Program-made: the position numbers and the translations under genes
Shown here: in pieces, positions 49,568 through 62,401 of the stretch
Numbering within the stretch: the first letter of the stretch is position 1
Layout of the letters: each line of letters opens with the position of its first letter
The notes under the pieces: generated by a model
Database searches by the model: none
What the model was told of the DNA's origin: nothing
What the model saw: the letters and a program-made list of their open reading frames with translations, nothing else
NCBI GenBank assembly: GCA_036874045.1
Contig: CM072344.1
Location: 13,364,501-13,428,500, forward strand
Source of the DNA: Cymodocea nodosa
Lineage: Eukaryota; Streptophyta; Magnoliopsida; Alismatales; Cymodoceaceae
Reading direction: 5' to 3'
Length of the DNA: 64,000 nucleotides

Positions 49568-49770
49568 GGTGTTTGTGCACAATTACTCTTAAGAAAGGAA
49601 ATGACGAGAATCATTGAAAATGTTGGGAAATAGAAAACTTGAGAAATAACAAAAGATGACAAGAAAGTTTAAGCATTTATGTACGTCGAGAAATAATGAA
49701 ATGATCGAAAATAATGTGAAATTTTGATGTGTTTGTGTATAATAGGAAATGATGAGAAATACAATTTTAA
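49568..49770. repeat. MITE-like repeat copy
   Basis: Begins GGTGTTTGTGCAC, the reverse complement of the end at 22,239-22,252. It is followed by GAAATGA/GAAAAT-rich sequence like that inside the 12.7-13.3 kb element, with a second TGTGTTTGTGTA near 49.73 kb. Confidence 0.45.
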
Positions 49771-52489
49771 TAATTTTAAGAAATAATACTTAATAGTACA
49801 ACTTGAAAGTAATATTTTAAATAATATAGTGTATATTAATTATATTTTAAGTAATATAGTATAATATAATATATAGTATACAATTAAATATACTATAGCA
49901 ATAAAATATTCTTAACTTGCACAAAGATGAAATTTCTAATTTATTGATATCAAATCGTTTATACCACAAAATGAATAAAATTTTAATTAAAATTGGATCG
50001 AGTTATAGATGAATTCATAACCCAACTCAAATCAAGTTTGATTGAGTCAGTTCTAGATTTTTAATATGCACTCGGTAGAAATGATAATGATGTTATTATT
50101 TAGTGCAATCCTACATTAACATCTAAATTAAATATTTTATTTATTGTTAGCTTTTAAGTTCCAACATGGATGCATGGTAATAAATTGTATATAGCATCTA
50201 ATTAATTTTAGAGGTGCATCTAAACCACATTGCATGTATCAACATTATGATCCAACTATATGCTTTTCCTAGCAAAATAAAAGATCATGTTAAAAAGATA
50301 TCTCTGGCTATGAAATTACAACTGAATGTAAGAAAAGTTTTCACATACAACATAATATATTCAAAAAGAAAATAGAGGCTAGACCTCAACCAAAATAAAA
50401 AATGAAAAAACAACAAACTATTTGCCTCTTTGGCTCTCCTGCATTTGAAACACATGATTCTCAAATTCAACCATGCACCACCATCGCCTGCCGATGCACC
50501 CGCTCGAACAAGAAGTCAACATCCGCTCGTTCTTCCTTCATTTGGCCATTCTTCAAATCATCGAACACTCCCTCACAGACTTGGAACTTTTGGTCACACT
50601 ATTCATGCTTGCCTACAACATATGGTCCTATCCGCGAGCTCATCTTCTCCAACATCGATCTCCTCTACTAGCCACAGCAGCCCACCAGTGCTTTGCCCCC
50701 CTTTCGCGCCTAAAGTTCCGAACAATGATTGTTGTCCTCCTATGATCTGTCTGAACAACCCGACCATAGTTCTCACATGTAGAAGATTGCTCGTCTACTA
50801 TCATAGTCAACCTCCCTTGTTCCACTACCCAACACTCGCTCTTTCACCTTAAACTCACACTGCATCGTCGCTCCTCCATCATCAAGCCCCACCATTAATC
50901 ATCGAAGGTCCTGCACATCTTCCTTGCCATAGTCGATGCTTCCCAACAAGTGAATCTCACCTCCTCCACTACCATCAACCAAAACAGGGGATGGGTAACA
51001 TTAGTCTATCCCTTTTGATCTTGCCTCACAAAGTAACCTTAAATTTCGACTATAAATAGACAAGAGTGAATCTTTTGAAAGACATACAATGGCAACCACC
51101 AAAAGGGAAGATTATTTGCGATGACAAACGACACGCGAGAAATCTTTCGGAACACAATGCAATGACAAATAGGAAGACAAAGGAGAACGTCGAACACGAC
51201 AAATGACGTTGGGGGGAGCAATGCAAGGAGAGCAATGCAAGGGGAGCAAATGCAACTCAAGAGTGGTGGTCGCAAGCGTTGGAGATTTTTAAAGGTTTTT
51301 ATGTAGATGATTTCCCAACCTTACCGAGGGAGAGAGTCGAGAAATCATCTCTCAACGACCTTTTTATATGTGGGAGACCTTGGGAAATACTTTCTCAATG
51401 TCTCCATACTACATAAACATGATAACATTGGGAAAGTGTTTCCCAAGGTTACCTTTCCCAAGCTTTCGCAATATTACTGGGAAGCACAAACCCTCCCACA
51501 ATATGAAACCATTTGAGAAGCAACTAAATCATTCATTTGCCAAGCAAAAAACTAGACATTCAATTAGGCCATATTAATCCTAATAAATTTGAACCACTTA
51601 ATCCAAACACCAATAAGTATGCCAAATAGTGATTTTACTAAAAAGATAAGGTCATGAAGAAACCATTTATAGAAAAGGTGATAACTATGTAATTTTATTT
51701 CCAACCCATAAAGATCCATCCAAATACTCATATATTTTCACTAAACTAAACTTCTAGAATAACCACACACTAGATACAATCTAGAAGTGGGATCCAATCT
51801 CACAAAAGAAACTCACCCTATACTATTTGCCAATAATGATTTGTTATTAATATTTATCTTCAAATTCGCCACTTTGATCACAAGCCTGGAATCCATCTAC
51901 CTAACAATTTCAAGTTGAATGTAAGAAACCACCTTAATCTATGAAGCAATACCACCTCTTATTTTGATTGCCAATGATTATTCAAAGTAACAAGGTGAAA
52001 CACCCTTTTCTTATTTTTCTTCCATCTTTGTCACAAAAAATTAGCACTTAATGTTGTACACATGTTACATGAACTAATAGCTGATATGTAAGTACATTGA
52101 TATCCTCTGAAGTCCACATAGTCCATATGTAACTACCTAACTCCACCCACAAAGATTCATCCCTTCATAATCGATCCCAAACCCAAATAAAGGAAGCATT
52201 AGGTAAATAGCCACCTATAAAATATTATCAACTCTTTATGAACATGAATCCTAGAGATAATCTATTGAAGTGTAACTCACTTAGCAACACATTTTGTTGG
52301 ACCTCAAGTGCAATGAAAAGAAAAGAAGATGAAAGCATTGCACACCTTAGGCATAACATTCTGCATCAACACCCAAATGTAGATGAAAATAAGCAAAAAA
52401 TTCCCACATCTTAGCAGATAGGTGTGACTAAAGAAGTTAGTCCAAAACACTAAAATTAGGCAAACAACTTAAAATATAGAAATCTTGAT
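49771..52489. other. Intronic sequence, unassigned, with a GC-rich island at 50.4-51.3 kb
   Basis: AT-rich except for the island. A plus-strand frame at 50,430-50,852 there is His/Pro/Ser-rich and has no recognised domain. Short GCAATGCAAGG(A/G)GA duplications lie near 51.22-51.25 kb, and TTGGGAAA/TTTCCCAA inverted phrases lie at 51.38-51.46 kb. It might be the body of an unrecognised DNA transposon. Confidence 0.3.
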
Positions 52490-55035
52490 TGGTAAGAATA
52501 TGAAATTAATGAATACAATGATAAAAAAGGAAATTAATATATTATGCTTGCAAGAAACAAGATGGGTGGAAAAAAATTCTAGGTTAATTGAGAATAGTAG
52601 TTTTAAATTATGATACACAGGAAAATATAGACAAGAACAGAGTTGGAATAATAGTTGATAAAATTTTAATAGAGGAAGGTGTTAAGGTAATAAAAAATAA
52701 AAGATAGAATTATAATGATTAAACTTGTGATAAGAAATGAGATAGTTAATATAACTAGTGCATGTGTTCCACATATAGGTTTAAGAGAAGCTATTAAACA
52801 AAAATTTTAGGAAGATTTGAATAGTTTAATACATAACTTACCCACTAGTGAAAAACTATTTATTAAAGGAGATTTAAATGATCATGTAGAAGAGCAAAAT
52901 ATAAGATATAAAATACATCATAGAGAATTTGGTTTTGGCAATAGAAATGAAAAGCAAAATTCAATTTAATTCAATTTTAGACTTTAGCATAGCTCAGGAC
53001 CTTTTAATAGCTAACACTTATATTAAGAAAAAAGAGAAATATTTAATTACATTTAGACGTGGTTCAAATACTAGTTAATTAGGTGTTTTGTTTACTAGAA
53101 AATTTGATGAAAGAATGTGTAAAGATTGTAAAATTATTATAGGAGAAAACTTAACTACACTGCATAGATTGCTAGTATTAGATGTTAACATCAAGTTTAG
53201 GAAGAAAATGACTAAAGTACAAAAGAATACAAGAATTAGGAGGTGGAATCTAAAAGGTGAAATGAAAATGATATTTAGAGATAATTTGATAAAAGAAAGA
53301 ATTTGGGAACTAGATGGAGAGGTAAATAAACTTTAAAATGAAATAACTATTTGTACTAAAAAATTGCTAAGGAAATTTTAGAGAGTCTTGTGTTGTAGCT
53401 CTATTAGATAAACAATGTTGATAGTGGAATGAAAATATTCAAAAGATAATAAAAACAGAAGGAATGCTATAAAACCTATTATAAATGTAGAAATGAAGAA
53501 AATTTGGAGAAGTATAAGCTAGTGAAAAGGAATGCTAAGAAAATCATTAGTGCAGTTAAAAATCAGTTTTATAAGGAATTATATGATAGTTTTAACAAAA
53601 AACAAGGAGAAAATAGAATAAATAAATTGACTAGGGTTAGAGAAAGAAAATCTAGATATTTAAGTCAAATGTATTAAAGACAAAGATGATAGAGTTTTAA
53701 TAAAGGAAATTGAAATTAAATATATATGGTGTAGGTGTTTTGGTAAACTTTTAGATAATAGTTATTTTAAAAGAATTAATAATTTGGAGGTAGAAGAAGT
53801 CATTAAGAAAATGAAATGTATGAAAACTATTGAACCAAATACCTATTGAAGTGTAACAATGTATGAGTGAAGTAGGGATCAAGTGATTAACTAAACTTTT
53901 TAATAAAATTTTAAAGACCAAGAAGATGTCAAATGATTGGAGAAAGAGTTCTTTAACACCTATTTTTAAGAATAAGGAAGACATACAAAATTGTAATAAC
54001 TATTATAGAGTATTAAGTTAATGAGTCACACTATGAAATTATGGGAAAAGGTAATCGAGCAAAGATTAAGATATGTAGCTAAAATTACAAAAAATCAATG
54101 AGTTTATATCAGGTAGGCCAATAATGGAAGTTGTTCATTTACTTAAACAAGTAATAGAAAATTTTAGAGTTAAGAAAAAGAAACTTCCATATGACTTTCA
54201 TTAATTTAGAAAAAGCTTATAATATAGTACCTAAAAACCTATTGTGATGGGTTTTGAAAAGAAAATGAGTACTAATAGTATATATTGATATTATAAAGGA
54301 CCTGTATGATAAAGTAGTTATTAATATCAAAATTATAAAAGGAAAAACTAGGGAATTTCCTATAGATATAGGTTTACACTAAGCCCTCCCTAAGTCCTTA
54401 TTTATTCATTTTCGTTATGGAAGAAAGGGTTTAGGGTATATGCTATTTTTTGCTAATGCATTTTAAATGACGAAAGTAATTAGTTTTAAATTAGAATTAT
54501 GAAAAGATACTTTTGACTCCAAAGGATTTGGATTGACTATGTCAAAAACTAAGTACATGGAATATAGATTTAGCAATAACAAAAATAATTATAAAAGTAT
54601 ATATTTAGATAACCATGAGATTCATAAAAGCAAGATTTTTAAATCCTTAGGATCTATAATATGTAACAATGGTGAAATTATAAAGGATGTTAGTCACAGA
54701 ATTAAAGTAGGATAAATGAAATAGACAAATGCTTCTAAAGTGTTATATGATAAGAATATACCCTTCAAATTAAAAGGAAAATTTTATAAAACTATCATTC
54801 ACCTAACTATACTTTATGACTCAAAATGTTAAGTTATAAAGCATAAGCATATGCAAAAGAAATTAAAAGAAGAAAATATAGACCTAAAGCTACTTGGTTA
54901 GGAATTGTAAGAAAATTTAAAGTTATGTAATTTAACAAAAGATTCGACAGTAGATAGAAATACTTAAATAAATAAAAAGATTTATGTAATTGACCTCACA
55001 AAGTGGGATCATGGCTTAGATTATTATCATTGTAA
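52490..55035 (+). mobile_element. RTE-clade LINE, nearly full length but broken
   Basis: A single-ORF non-LTR element of about 2.5 kb. It opens with the endonuclease: EINILCLQETRW (near 52.53 kb), ERL-like LFIKGDLNDHVEEQ (near 52.86 kb; family GDFNGHVG) and FGFGNRNE. Next is FTRKFDERMCKDCKIIIGE (53.09 kb), the family's RxSDRRLCKDCKVIPGE block. Then come RT blocks near 53.94-54.0 kb (RKSSLTPIFKNKEDIQNCNN), FINLEKAYNIVPKNLL (54.2 kb), a degenerate FANAF in place of YADD (54.45 kb) and MSKTKYMEYRFSNN (54.54 kb). The 3' end ACCTCACAAAGTGGGATCAT with a short TTATTATCATTG tail is the RTE terminus. Numerous stops and frameshifts are present; a small 5' truncation is possible. Confidence 0.85.
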
Positions 55036-55439
55036 CTAAATTGCCTATTTTGACAAATTTGGCCCCCAGATTACCTACATCTTTTAATTTCCACAATTGT
55101 AGGTGATGTTTCAGCCATGAATTTTTATGCACAGGAATTTCATAAGGCCCTATCTTGTGGGGAAGGACATAGCCTCACCATCTATAATAGATTGCACTGC
55201 TCCCATAACTTGTAATCATATACATCAATTTCCAACCAAAAAGCTTCAAAACAAAAAAGCTTGGGTCCTTAATCAGTTACATTACACACACCAAAAAGTA
55301 AAAGAGCATGATCAAAGGTAACCTATGGTAGGCATTGAATAGAAGAGTAAGGGTTTAGGGTTTAAAACTGAAATTTCAAATGTGTTTAGAATTGTGATTT
55401 GTGATGGAAAATCCAACCAATAGAAATCTTGTCTTTGCT

Positions 55440-55745
55440 AATCTCACCACTTTTGTGTAGGAGTACAATCCCACATTGATGAAAAATATATGAATTCAGG
55501 CCTTATAATTAACATGTTATCTCATTTTTTCATTGTTAAAGTTAGTGGAAGTTGTATATTTAAGTAAACAAAGTCTCTATATATAGAGACTACATAAAGA
55601 GGACAAAGAGACCCTAGACAATGTGAGATTAAACTCACATATAACACAAAACCCTAATACATTATTTTCTCTAACATCACCATAGATAATGTTAAACTAA
55701 ACTCACTTACAACACAAAATATTAATACATTATTTTTTCTAACAT
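55440..55745. repeat. LTR-like repeat with duplicated tail
   Basis: Contains TACAATCCCACATTGATGAA, CTACATAAAGAGGACAAAG and AATGTGAGATTAAACTCACA, ending in CTCTAACA. The final 68 bases or so recur immediately (55,677-55,745, ending TTCTAACA). It resembles a plant LTR with the common 'cccacattg ... taaactcac' phrase, and matches the pieces beside LINE A. Confidence 0.55.
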
Positions 55746-55749
55746 CTAT

Positions 55750-58088
55750 CTATCCTCACACCTATCAACGTTGTTGAACACAAGCATAGACATATTCTTG
55801 ATGTCACCTATACTCTTATGATTCAAATGCATATTCCTAAATATTTGTAGTTTGATATTGTTCTCTTTGCTTTATTTCTCATTAATCAGATGTCTTCTAA
55901 ACCTATAGGTGGTCACATTCCTCTAATGCACTTTTTACCCAATTCTAATCTTTTCCAGTTACAACCTAAGGTTTTTGGTTGTGTTGTCTTTATTAAAGAT
56001 CTTTCTTCAAGTTTACATAAATTATCTCCTAGGTCTATCAAATGTGTTTTTGTGGGTTATCCTTATACTTAAAAAGGTTATAGGCTATATCATCCTCCTA
56101 TCAAAAAGTACCATACTTCTAATGGATCTACCTTTCTTGATGTCACCTTTTTTGAGAATCAACCTTTTTTTGATGGATATACATCTATTGAATGTGTTCC
56201 TTTGCTTTGTTCAACTTAATTATTCTAATCGACAAGATGTATCCAAGGAGACTAACTTGTCCACTATACCATATCCTACACAACAACCACTGCAAGTATA
56301 CAATCATCGCCAACCAACACCCCCACTAACTCCTACTCAAACTACCTCCAATATAGATGCAAGTCTACCTTTCTCCCATACCAATTTGGACCTACCCATT
56401 ATTTTACAAAAGGATAAACATTCTTGTACCTCACATCTTTTAACCAATTTTGTTTCTTATGACAACTTTAATCCCTTCTTCCATGGATTTGTTTCATCTA
56501 TTTCTTGAATCTCTTCACAAGACTAATCACAAAACTCTCCAACTCCCTCAATGGAAAGTTTCCATGGATGAGGAGATAGAAATTCTTAAGTCACATGGTA
56601 CATGAGATCTAATATCTTGTCCTACTGAAGTCAATATGATCTCCTATTGATGGGTGTATACCATTAAATACAAGTTCAAAGGGGCAGTTGACAAAACTTT
56701 CCCACCTGTGACATGCCTTAACTTAATTCAAGTCATTTTGTCTATTAATCAATGTTAGACTATGTTTCTACCAGATGATAAGAATGTTTTTCTATATGGT
56801 AACCTTTTTAAGCAAGTATTTTTGAAGTAACCTCCTAGATATGTTGCTCAAAGGGAGTCTCAAGTTTGACTCTTTAAAAAGGTTATTTATAGACTTAAGC
56901 ATAGTCCTAAAGTATGGTTTGATAAGTTTAGCAAAGGTATATGTGATGATGATTTTTATAAGTGTGTCATGGATTATTTGGTCTTCAACAAGAGAACTAA
57001 TGTTGGATGTGTTATCTTAACTATATATGTAGATGACATTTTGCTTACAAGAAGTGACTTGACAAGCATTAGCAACACAAAAATGTATCTAAATAAGCAT
57101 TTTATCACAAAGGTTATGAGAAGACCTAGGTACTTAAGAATTGAATTTGCATATGCCAAAGATACACTTACTTATCTCAAAGGAAGTATATTTTAGATAT
57201 GTTATACAAAATAGGATTGATAGTTGCAAACTAAAAAACACACCCATTGAGTAGTCCCCTATTCTAGGATGCTTCATCAAAGCCACTAGATGATCCAAGG
57301 AGATATAGGCAATTAATGGAAAGGTGATCTATTTGACTTGATATTACTTATATGGTAAATCTCCTAATCTAGTTTAAGCATGAATCATTAGTAGGGTGCT
57401 ATTTGATTTCTAGGGTATGTGAAAAAAGACTCTTGGAAAAGGTTTGGTTTATAAACAACATGGTCACTTACAAGTGGAAGGCTATTCAAACTCAAGTTAT
57501 GCAAGTGATAGAGATGATAGGAAATCTACTTTTGATTTTTGTACCAACATAAGTGGCAAGCTTGTGACTTGGCAACACAAGAAACAAAATGTTCTTTTTA
57601 AATCTAGTATAAAAGTTGAATATCATTCTATGACTCAAGCAAGTTATGAAATGTTGTGGTTGAGATCACTACCATAGGAACTTGGTTTTAACATTGATTC
57701 TCCCATGACTATGTACTACAACAATCAAGCATCAATCAATATTTCTAATACCCCAACATTTTGTAAAAGAACGAAGTATATAGAAACAAATGGTCATTTC
57801 ATTAAAGATTTGATCACAAGTGAGTTGATTGTTACTTCGTATACTCATTCTTCAAATCAATTAGCTAATATCTTCACCAAAGGCTTGAATGTGGGTGTAT
57901 TTGAAAAATCATGTCCCAAGTTGGGCATGTCTAATATCTATGCTTCAACTTGAAGGGGAGTGTTAGTTATTAGATAATATATAAATATATTCCTTGTAAT
58001 AGGTTTATTGGATATCTATTTATTTATGGGTATATATATATATATGTACTCTTTTTAGAACATAAGAAACTATTTTCCTATTCTAACA
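55750..58088 (+). mobile_element. Ty1-copia fossil, 5'-truncated
   Basis: The second half of a copia element. Present are the integrase C-terminal region (FGCVVFIKDLSSSLHKLSPR and KCVFVGYPYT, 55.95-56.07 kb), reverse transcriptase (56.55-57.2 kb, with an intact-looking YVDDILL phrase near 57.02 kb), RNase H with VEGYSNSSYASDRDDRKST (57.47 kb), and then a purine tract TGAAGGGGAG. A 3' LTR of 128 bp follows (57,961-58,088, TGTTAGTTAT...TTCTAACA). Gag, protease and the 5' LTR are missing. There are several breaks. It is a fossil. Confidence 0.85.
57961..58088 (+). repeat. 3' LTR of the truncated copia fossil
   Basis: Begins TGTTAGTTAT right after the purine tract and ends TTCTAACA. It includes a (TA)n run near 58.03 kb and the phrase GGTTTATTGGATAT, shared with the LTR-like relic at 18.2 kb. 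Confidence 0.7.
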
Positions 58089-61000
58089 ATTGTATTAAGC
58101 CAAACCAAGTTAAACCATTCAAAATTAATTAAACATGATTTGGAAAATGGCTAAGCTTATTAATTATTAAAACAACAAATGATGATTAAATAAATTTCAA
58201 ACAATATAAACACCATTTTAAGAATCCATATGAGTTAAATAATAAAAAGATAAAGTAATAAACTAAACTACATTTAATGCTTCACATTGTAGAAGTTCAC
58301 AATTCTTCAAAAACAATATAATTAAACAAACCACCACGCATAATATATATTAATAACATTACATTGTATAATATTAAATATTTCAATGTGGTTTATTTCG
58401 ACTTTGAATTACCCAACCTCAAGGCCATTAGCCAAACAATATATACTAGCTTAAGAGATTTTCAAGTTGAACCAAACCAAAAAATTTAAGAAACCAAAAC
58501 AATTCCATGATGATGTCACTAAATTCTTGCATCCCAATAGTGATTTCGGTATTACTTTGCCTATTAATAGAAAAATTGATAACATTGAAATCTACAACCA
58601 TTACAAATTGGTGGTAGCCAAGTTAAACCATTCTAGAGAGATCCACCCAAAGAGCATGTCTTTACAAGATCCATAAATCTTGAGGATAAAATAGTGGCTA
58701 CCTATTGTTTCCTCTTTCAAGCCAACCAAAACCCAAAGGTTAGGATTTCATGGTTTTCCAACACCATGGACTGATCCCACATTGTGATAATACTACTAGT
58801 TGAATTAGCTACATCTTTGGCACAAAAAACAAAGACTCAATGAGATCCTAGGGAGATATCTACATGATTAGCTTTGGTCTCCTACTAGATACTAATCTCC
58901 ACCTTAGATTTAATCAGCATTGACTTCACCCTTCTACATTTATCGGTTTGCCCCTATTCCTCTAATATTCTAGAAAACAATTGTCATCAATAAACTATTG
59001 AAGCCCCTAACCCTATACCCATTGCAATTCTCGACACCCACTCTATAAGCCCTTTTTCAATTGCATTACTTCATTCCTCACCTGATTTACATTGCTACCA
59101 ATGTCTAAATCAATATTTTTTCATGACCTTAAAGTATTAATCTAAACATACAAAAAACCCACCAAATTAGCTTTGTCAATAGAAGGCGAATCCCTAATTA
59201 CGTCCTTCTCCTAACATACACTCTTCTCACCACCAAGGCCCCACTCCTACATCCATCAGGCCCATTCCCACACTCACAAGGCCCAAACCCCACTCCACTA
59301 GGCACCAACCCATAACTCCCCCTTGGCTTTCTCATTTATATGTTGACTCTCAATTGCATCCTAGAAAAGAGATTTGGATGGAGAGACAAGCATAATAAAA
59401 GAGACAACATTGGAGTGGAAGACAACATGAGACTAGATTTTCAAAGAAATGGGAATTATATAGTTACCTAGGTTGGCTTCTTGTCCTTTAATCAACAATA
59501 AGCTCCCTAATCCCCTCGATAAGGCCCTCTAGTCTCCTACAATAGCTCCTCTAAATCCCTAAACAAGGATATAAGGCCAAAGTTGAGAATTTCATCAATG
59601 GGATTCATGTCTACTTCCTTCACTTTTAATTAGGCACCACCTTCCAATCTCAAATGACCATAGGCCACTCAAGCACTAGCCAAATTTTCATCAACACTTC
59701 CCTTAGACGAACTATCATTCAACCCTAAAATACAAAGACAGTCCTTGCAATTTTCACTAGATACAACAACATTAGCATCTACAACATCATCCTCCACCCT
59801 AGCAAACCTTTCAACCTCCTATTGCAACTCTGGCAAAGGGTAATCAAAGGAGCAATTGATGTGCACAACTTCATGAATGGGCAAGAATGGCTTATCCATA
59901 ACATTGGATCTAGTCTACGATTGTAACCTTGTTACACATGTACAAGTCAATAGTTTAAACAATCCTAAAACTTTCTACCCTTCAAACTTGTGCGCACTTA
60001 AGTCATTTAATCGCATATGGATGTCTCTCGCAACTTAAATGATAGATGTGGTTCCAACAAAATAGGATTAAATGACATAAAATCCCAACAACATGATGTA
60101 GCCATCTTCCCAACTACTCAATTGCAATTGGACAACTAAAATATAAAGCAACAACCACTAGTTCATTTTCATAACACTCAATAGGATTCTCACTCTCCCA
60201 ATTCACTACATTACATCAATTCACCCCATGCTAGTTTAACTTGTCGCCTTCAACCTCTAATGAGTCAAAGAAGCTTTGTCACTAACTACAATCACCAACA
60301 AGCACGAGCTCAACCATGATGGATCACTAACACCATTTTCCACTTCATTCAAATTGTCACTCAACTAGAGTCACCAATCATTTTCATTGATGATGAAGTG
60401 TCATTTGTGTTAAAACCCCACAATGGCAAAGATCTTGTTTTGATGATTGGAGATGTCATGCTCAAAGTTTTTAGGAAAATTCTTTCTATGGATTAGCTTT
60501 GCACATCTACTATTCCCTGTTTCCCCTACAAAAATCCACCAAAACTACCCAACTAGGCAAAGATAGGCTTCAACACAATCACCTCCTAGTATGTATGAGA
60601 ATACCTAAAAGTGTCACCCACCATTTAAAAAAGATTAAAAAAGATGACAAAACATTCAAACAAGGGCCCCATATAGAGAACACTACTTTAAAACCCATCA
60701 ATTGCTCACCCTAAGTTAACTTTCAATATCATACAAGCATGGGAACATGTCATAATACCTCTACCATCATCTATATCTAAACTAATGTAATACAATATTG
60801 ACACTAATACAAATATAGGTGGATAAGTATCAAATAGCTATGACATACATATAGACACTTCTTGGACTAGTTTGTTGGTTATAACAATATGAAAACTATC
60901 TTCTCAAGCTTCCATATTGATTATCTTAGGAAATTCCTCATAACCACTTTATATATTTTAAAGGTTGATTGCATTCATATTTTTTATTCTATATTGTGTA

Positions 61001-62399
61001 TCCACTTCATTATAATTGATAATTGTGTTCTTATTTATGGCCCTTAACTTTAAAATTTGAGGTTTTGCATTTGTACTCGTGTAAATACTTGTAGTACCTA
61101 TAACCATGCACAAGTATCATAGATAAAGCACATATATAGAAGAAAGCAATGGATGAGCATGTAGGCACATGTAATAAAGGAAGAGATGGAAAAAAATGGA
61201 ACTAGCAATGATCAATGATGCATCATTGTACTCTTTGGCCACATTGCAAGGACGTAAGAATCAACTATGCATACAATTAATATATATGAAGCAATAGCAT
61301 GGCTCCTCTATGTAGACCCCACCCAAAGAATGTAAGGACTAAGGACCTCCTTCTAGTACATAAAAAGATATCTGAGTTCTAATACTACATGTTACAACCC
61401 TATCTCTAGTATCAAATCTTCTCCAATCACAAATGAACGTCTTACATTTTTCTACAACAACCATTAGATTCCTTGCATGATTTTAGGTTGCATCACTTCA
61501 AAGCCCAAAAACTAGTTATATTCCTAGGTTGGGTCTGGTAAAAAAATTTTGGATGGATGAGGTTTTCAAGTATCTAACTTTTGAAGAGCTTTTAAAAGGT
61601 AAGCTTTTGGTGAGAATTTCTCAAAATTTCTCAAAACCCTTGGTTACCAGTTTTAGGGTTGAATTCAAAATTAAAAGACAATAATACCCCTTTACACCCT
61701 AACAAACTTTTCATGCAGTAAACAGTAGATAAGAGTTGCCCACATTGAAATATTAAGTGAAAGAGAAAAACAAATATATTTGTTATAAAGCTAACTAGGA
61801 ATCCTTGGTCTAAATATGTCCTAACATATAAAAAAAATAAACCCCAACCATAAAAATCTATTTAAAATTTAAACCAAATTCATTATTTCATAAATATCAT
61901 GGCATTTTTCACAATAAAACAACAAAATTTGTAATATTTTAATAACATGGACTTCATGAGTTTCAAAAGCTGAAAATTTAGGAGCTAAAACTCAAGAAAC
62001 TCAAAATTCCAGGTTCTAGCTTCCCACAATTATTTACAATTGGGTAGCTAAAAAAATCAAAAGCTTTCCACGAATTTAGCATTTTTAAAAAAGCTGTTGA
62101 GATTCCTGCAAGCAGCTCACAGACAAAGCTCAGCCATAGACACAAATCTCGGTAAAAATTCTTTTATCACTTCTTAAATATTTCATAATCCGCAGGTATG
62201 ATACCCTATGATGGGGAAAGCCAGCTTTTTCATTACTTAAGCTCACTCATTTTTGGGTTTTATGAGCGTTGTGATAGTTGTTTTATAAGCGTTACGATAG
62301 TTGGATATACATCATCACAGAGCATGTTCAATTCGAGATAAAATAAAGAAACGAAAAAAGGGGAATGGGACGTCAAAAACTGTTAGAAAAAATGCGCAA
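58089..62399. other. Intronic sequence, unassigned
   Basis: No gene or well-defined element was recognised over about 4.3 kb. Codon-like texture at 58.5-60.7 kb suggests a decayed retroelement, but no diagnostic motif could be read on either strand. A stretch at about 61.5-62.1 kb with GGTAAGCTTTTGG- and AAAAGCTTTCC-type phrases near its ends may be a DNA-transposon derivative. Confidence 0.3.
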
Positions 62400-62401
62400 A
62401 C

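Larger units (their letters stand above)
26089..62401 (-). other. Proposed 36.3-kb first intron of the CCCH gene
   Basis: On the minus strand the interval begins AAAG/GTTTGC at the end of the acidic exon and ends AACAATTTCAG/GTGTTGG before exon 2. Exon 1 ends one base into a codon and exon 2 begins with the two remaining bases, giving DGAKG-VGNGE in frame. The interval holds a Ty3-gypsy relic, two L1 LINEs, a complete-ended copia element, an RTE LINE, a truncated copia relic and smaller repeats. All the coding retroelements lie on the opposite strand to the gene. No other host exon was recognised between the two ends. The alternative is that the acidic exon belongs to another gene and the true FES1 5' exons are missed. 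Confidence 0.6.
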
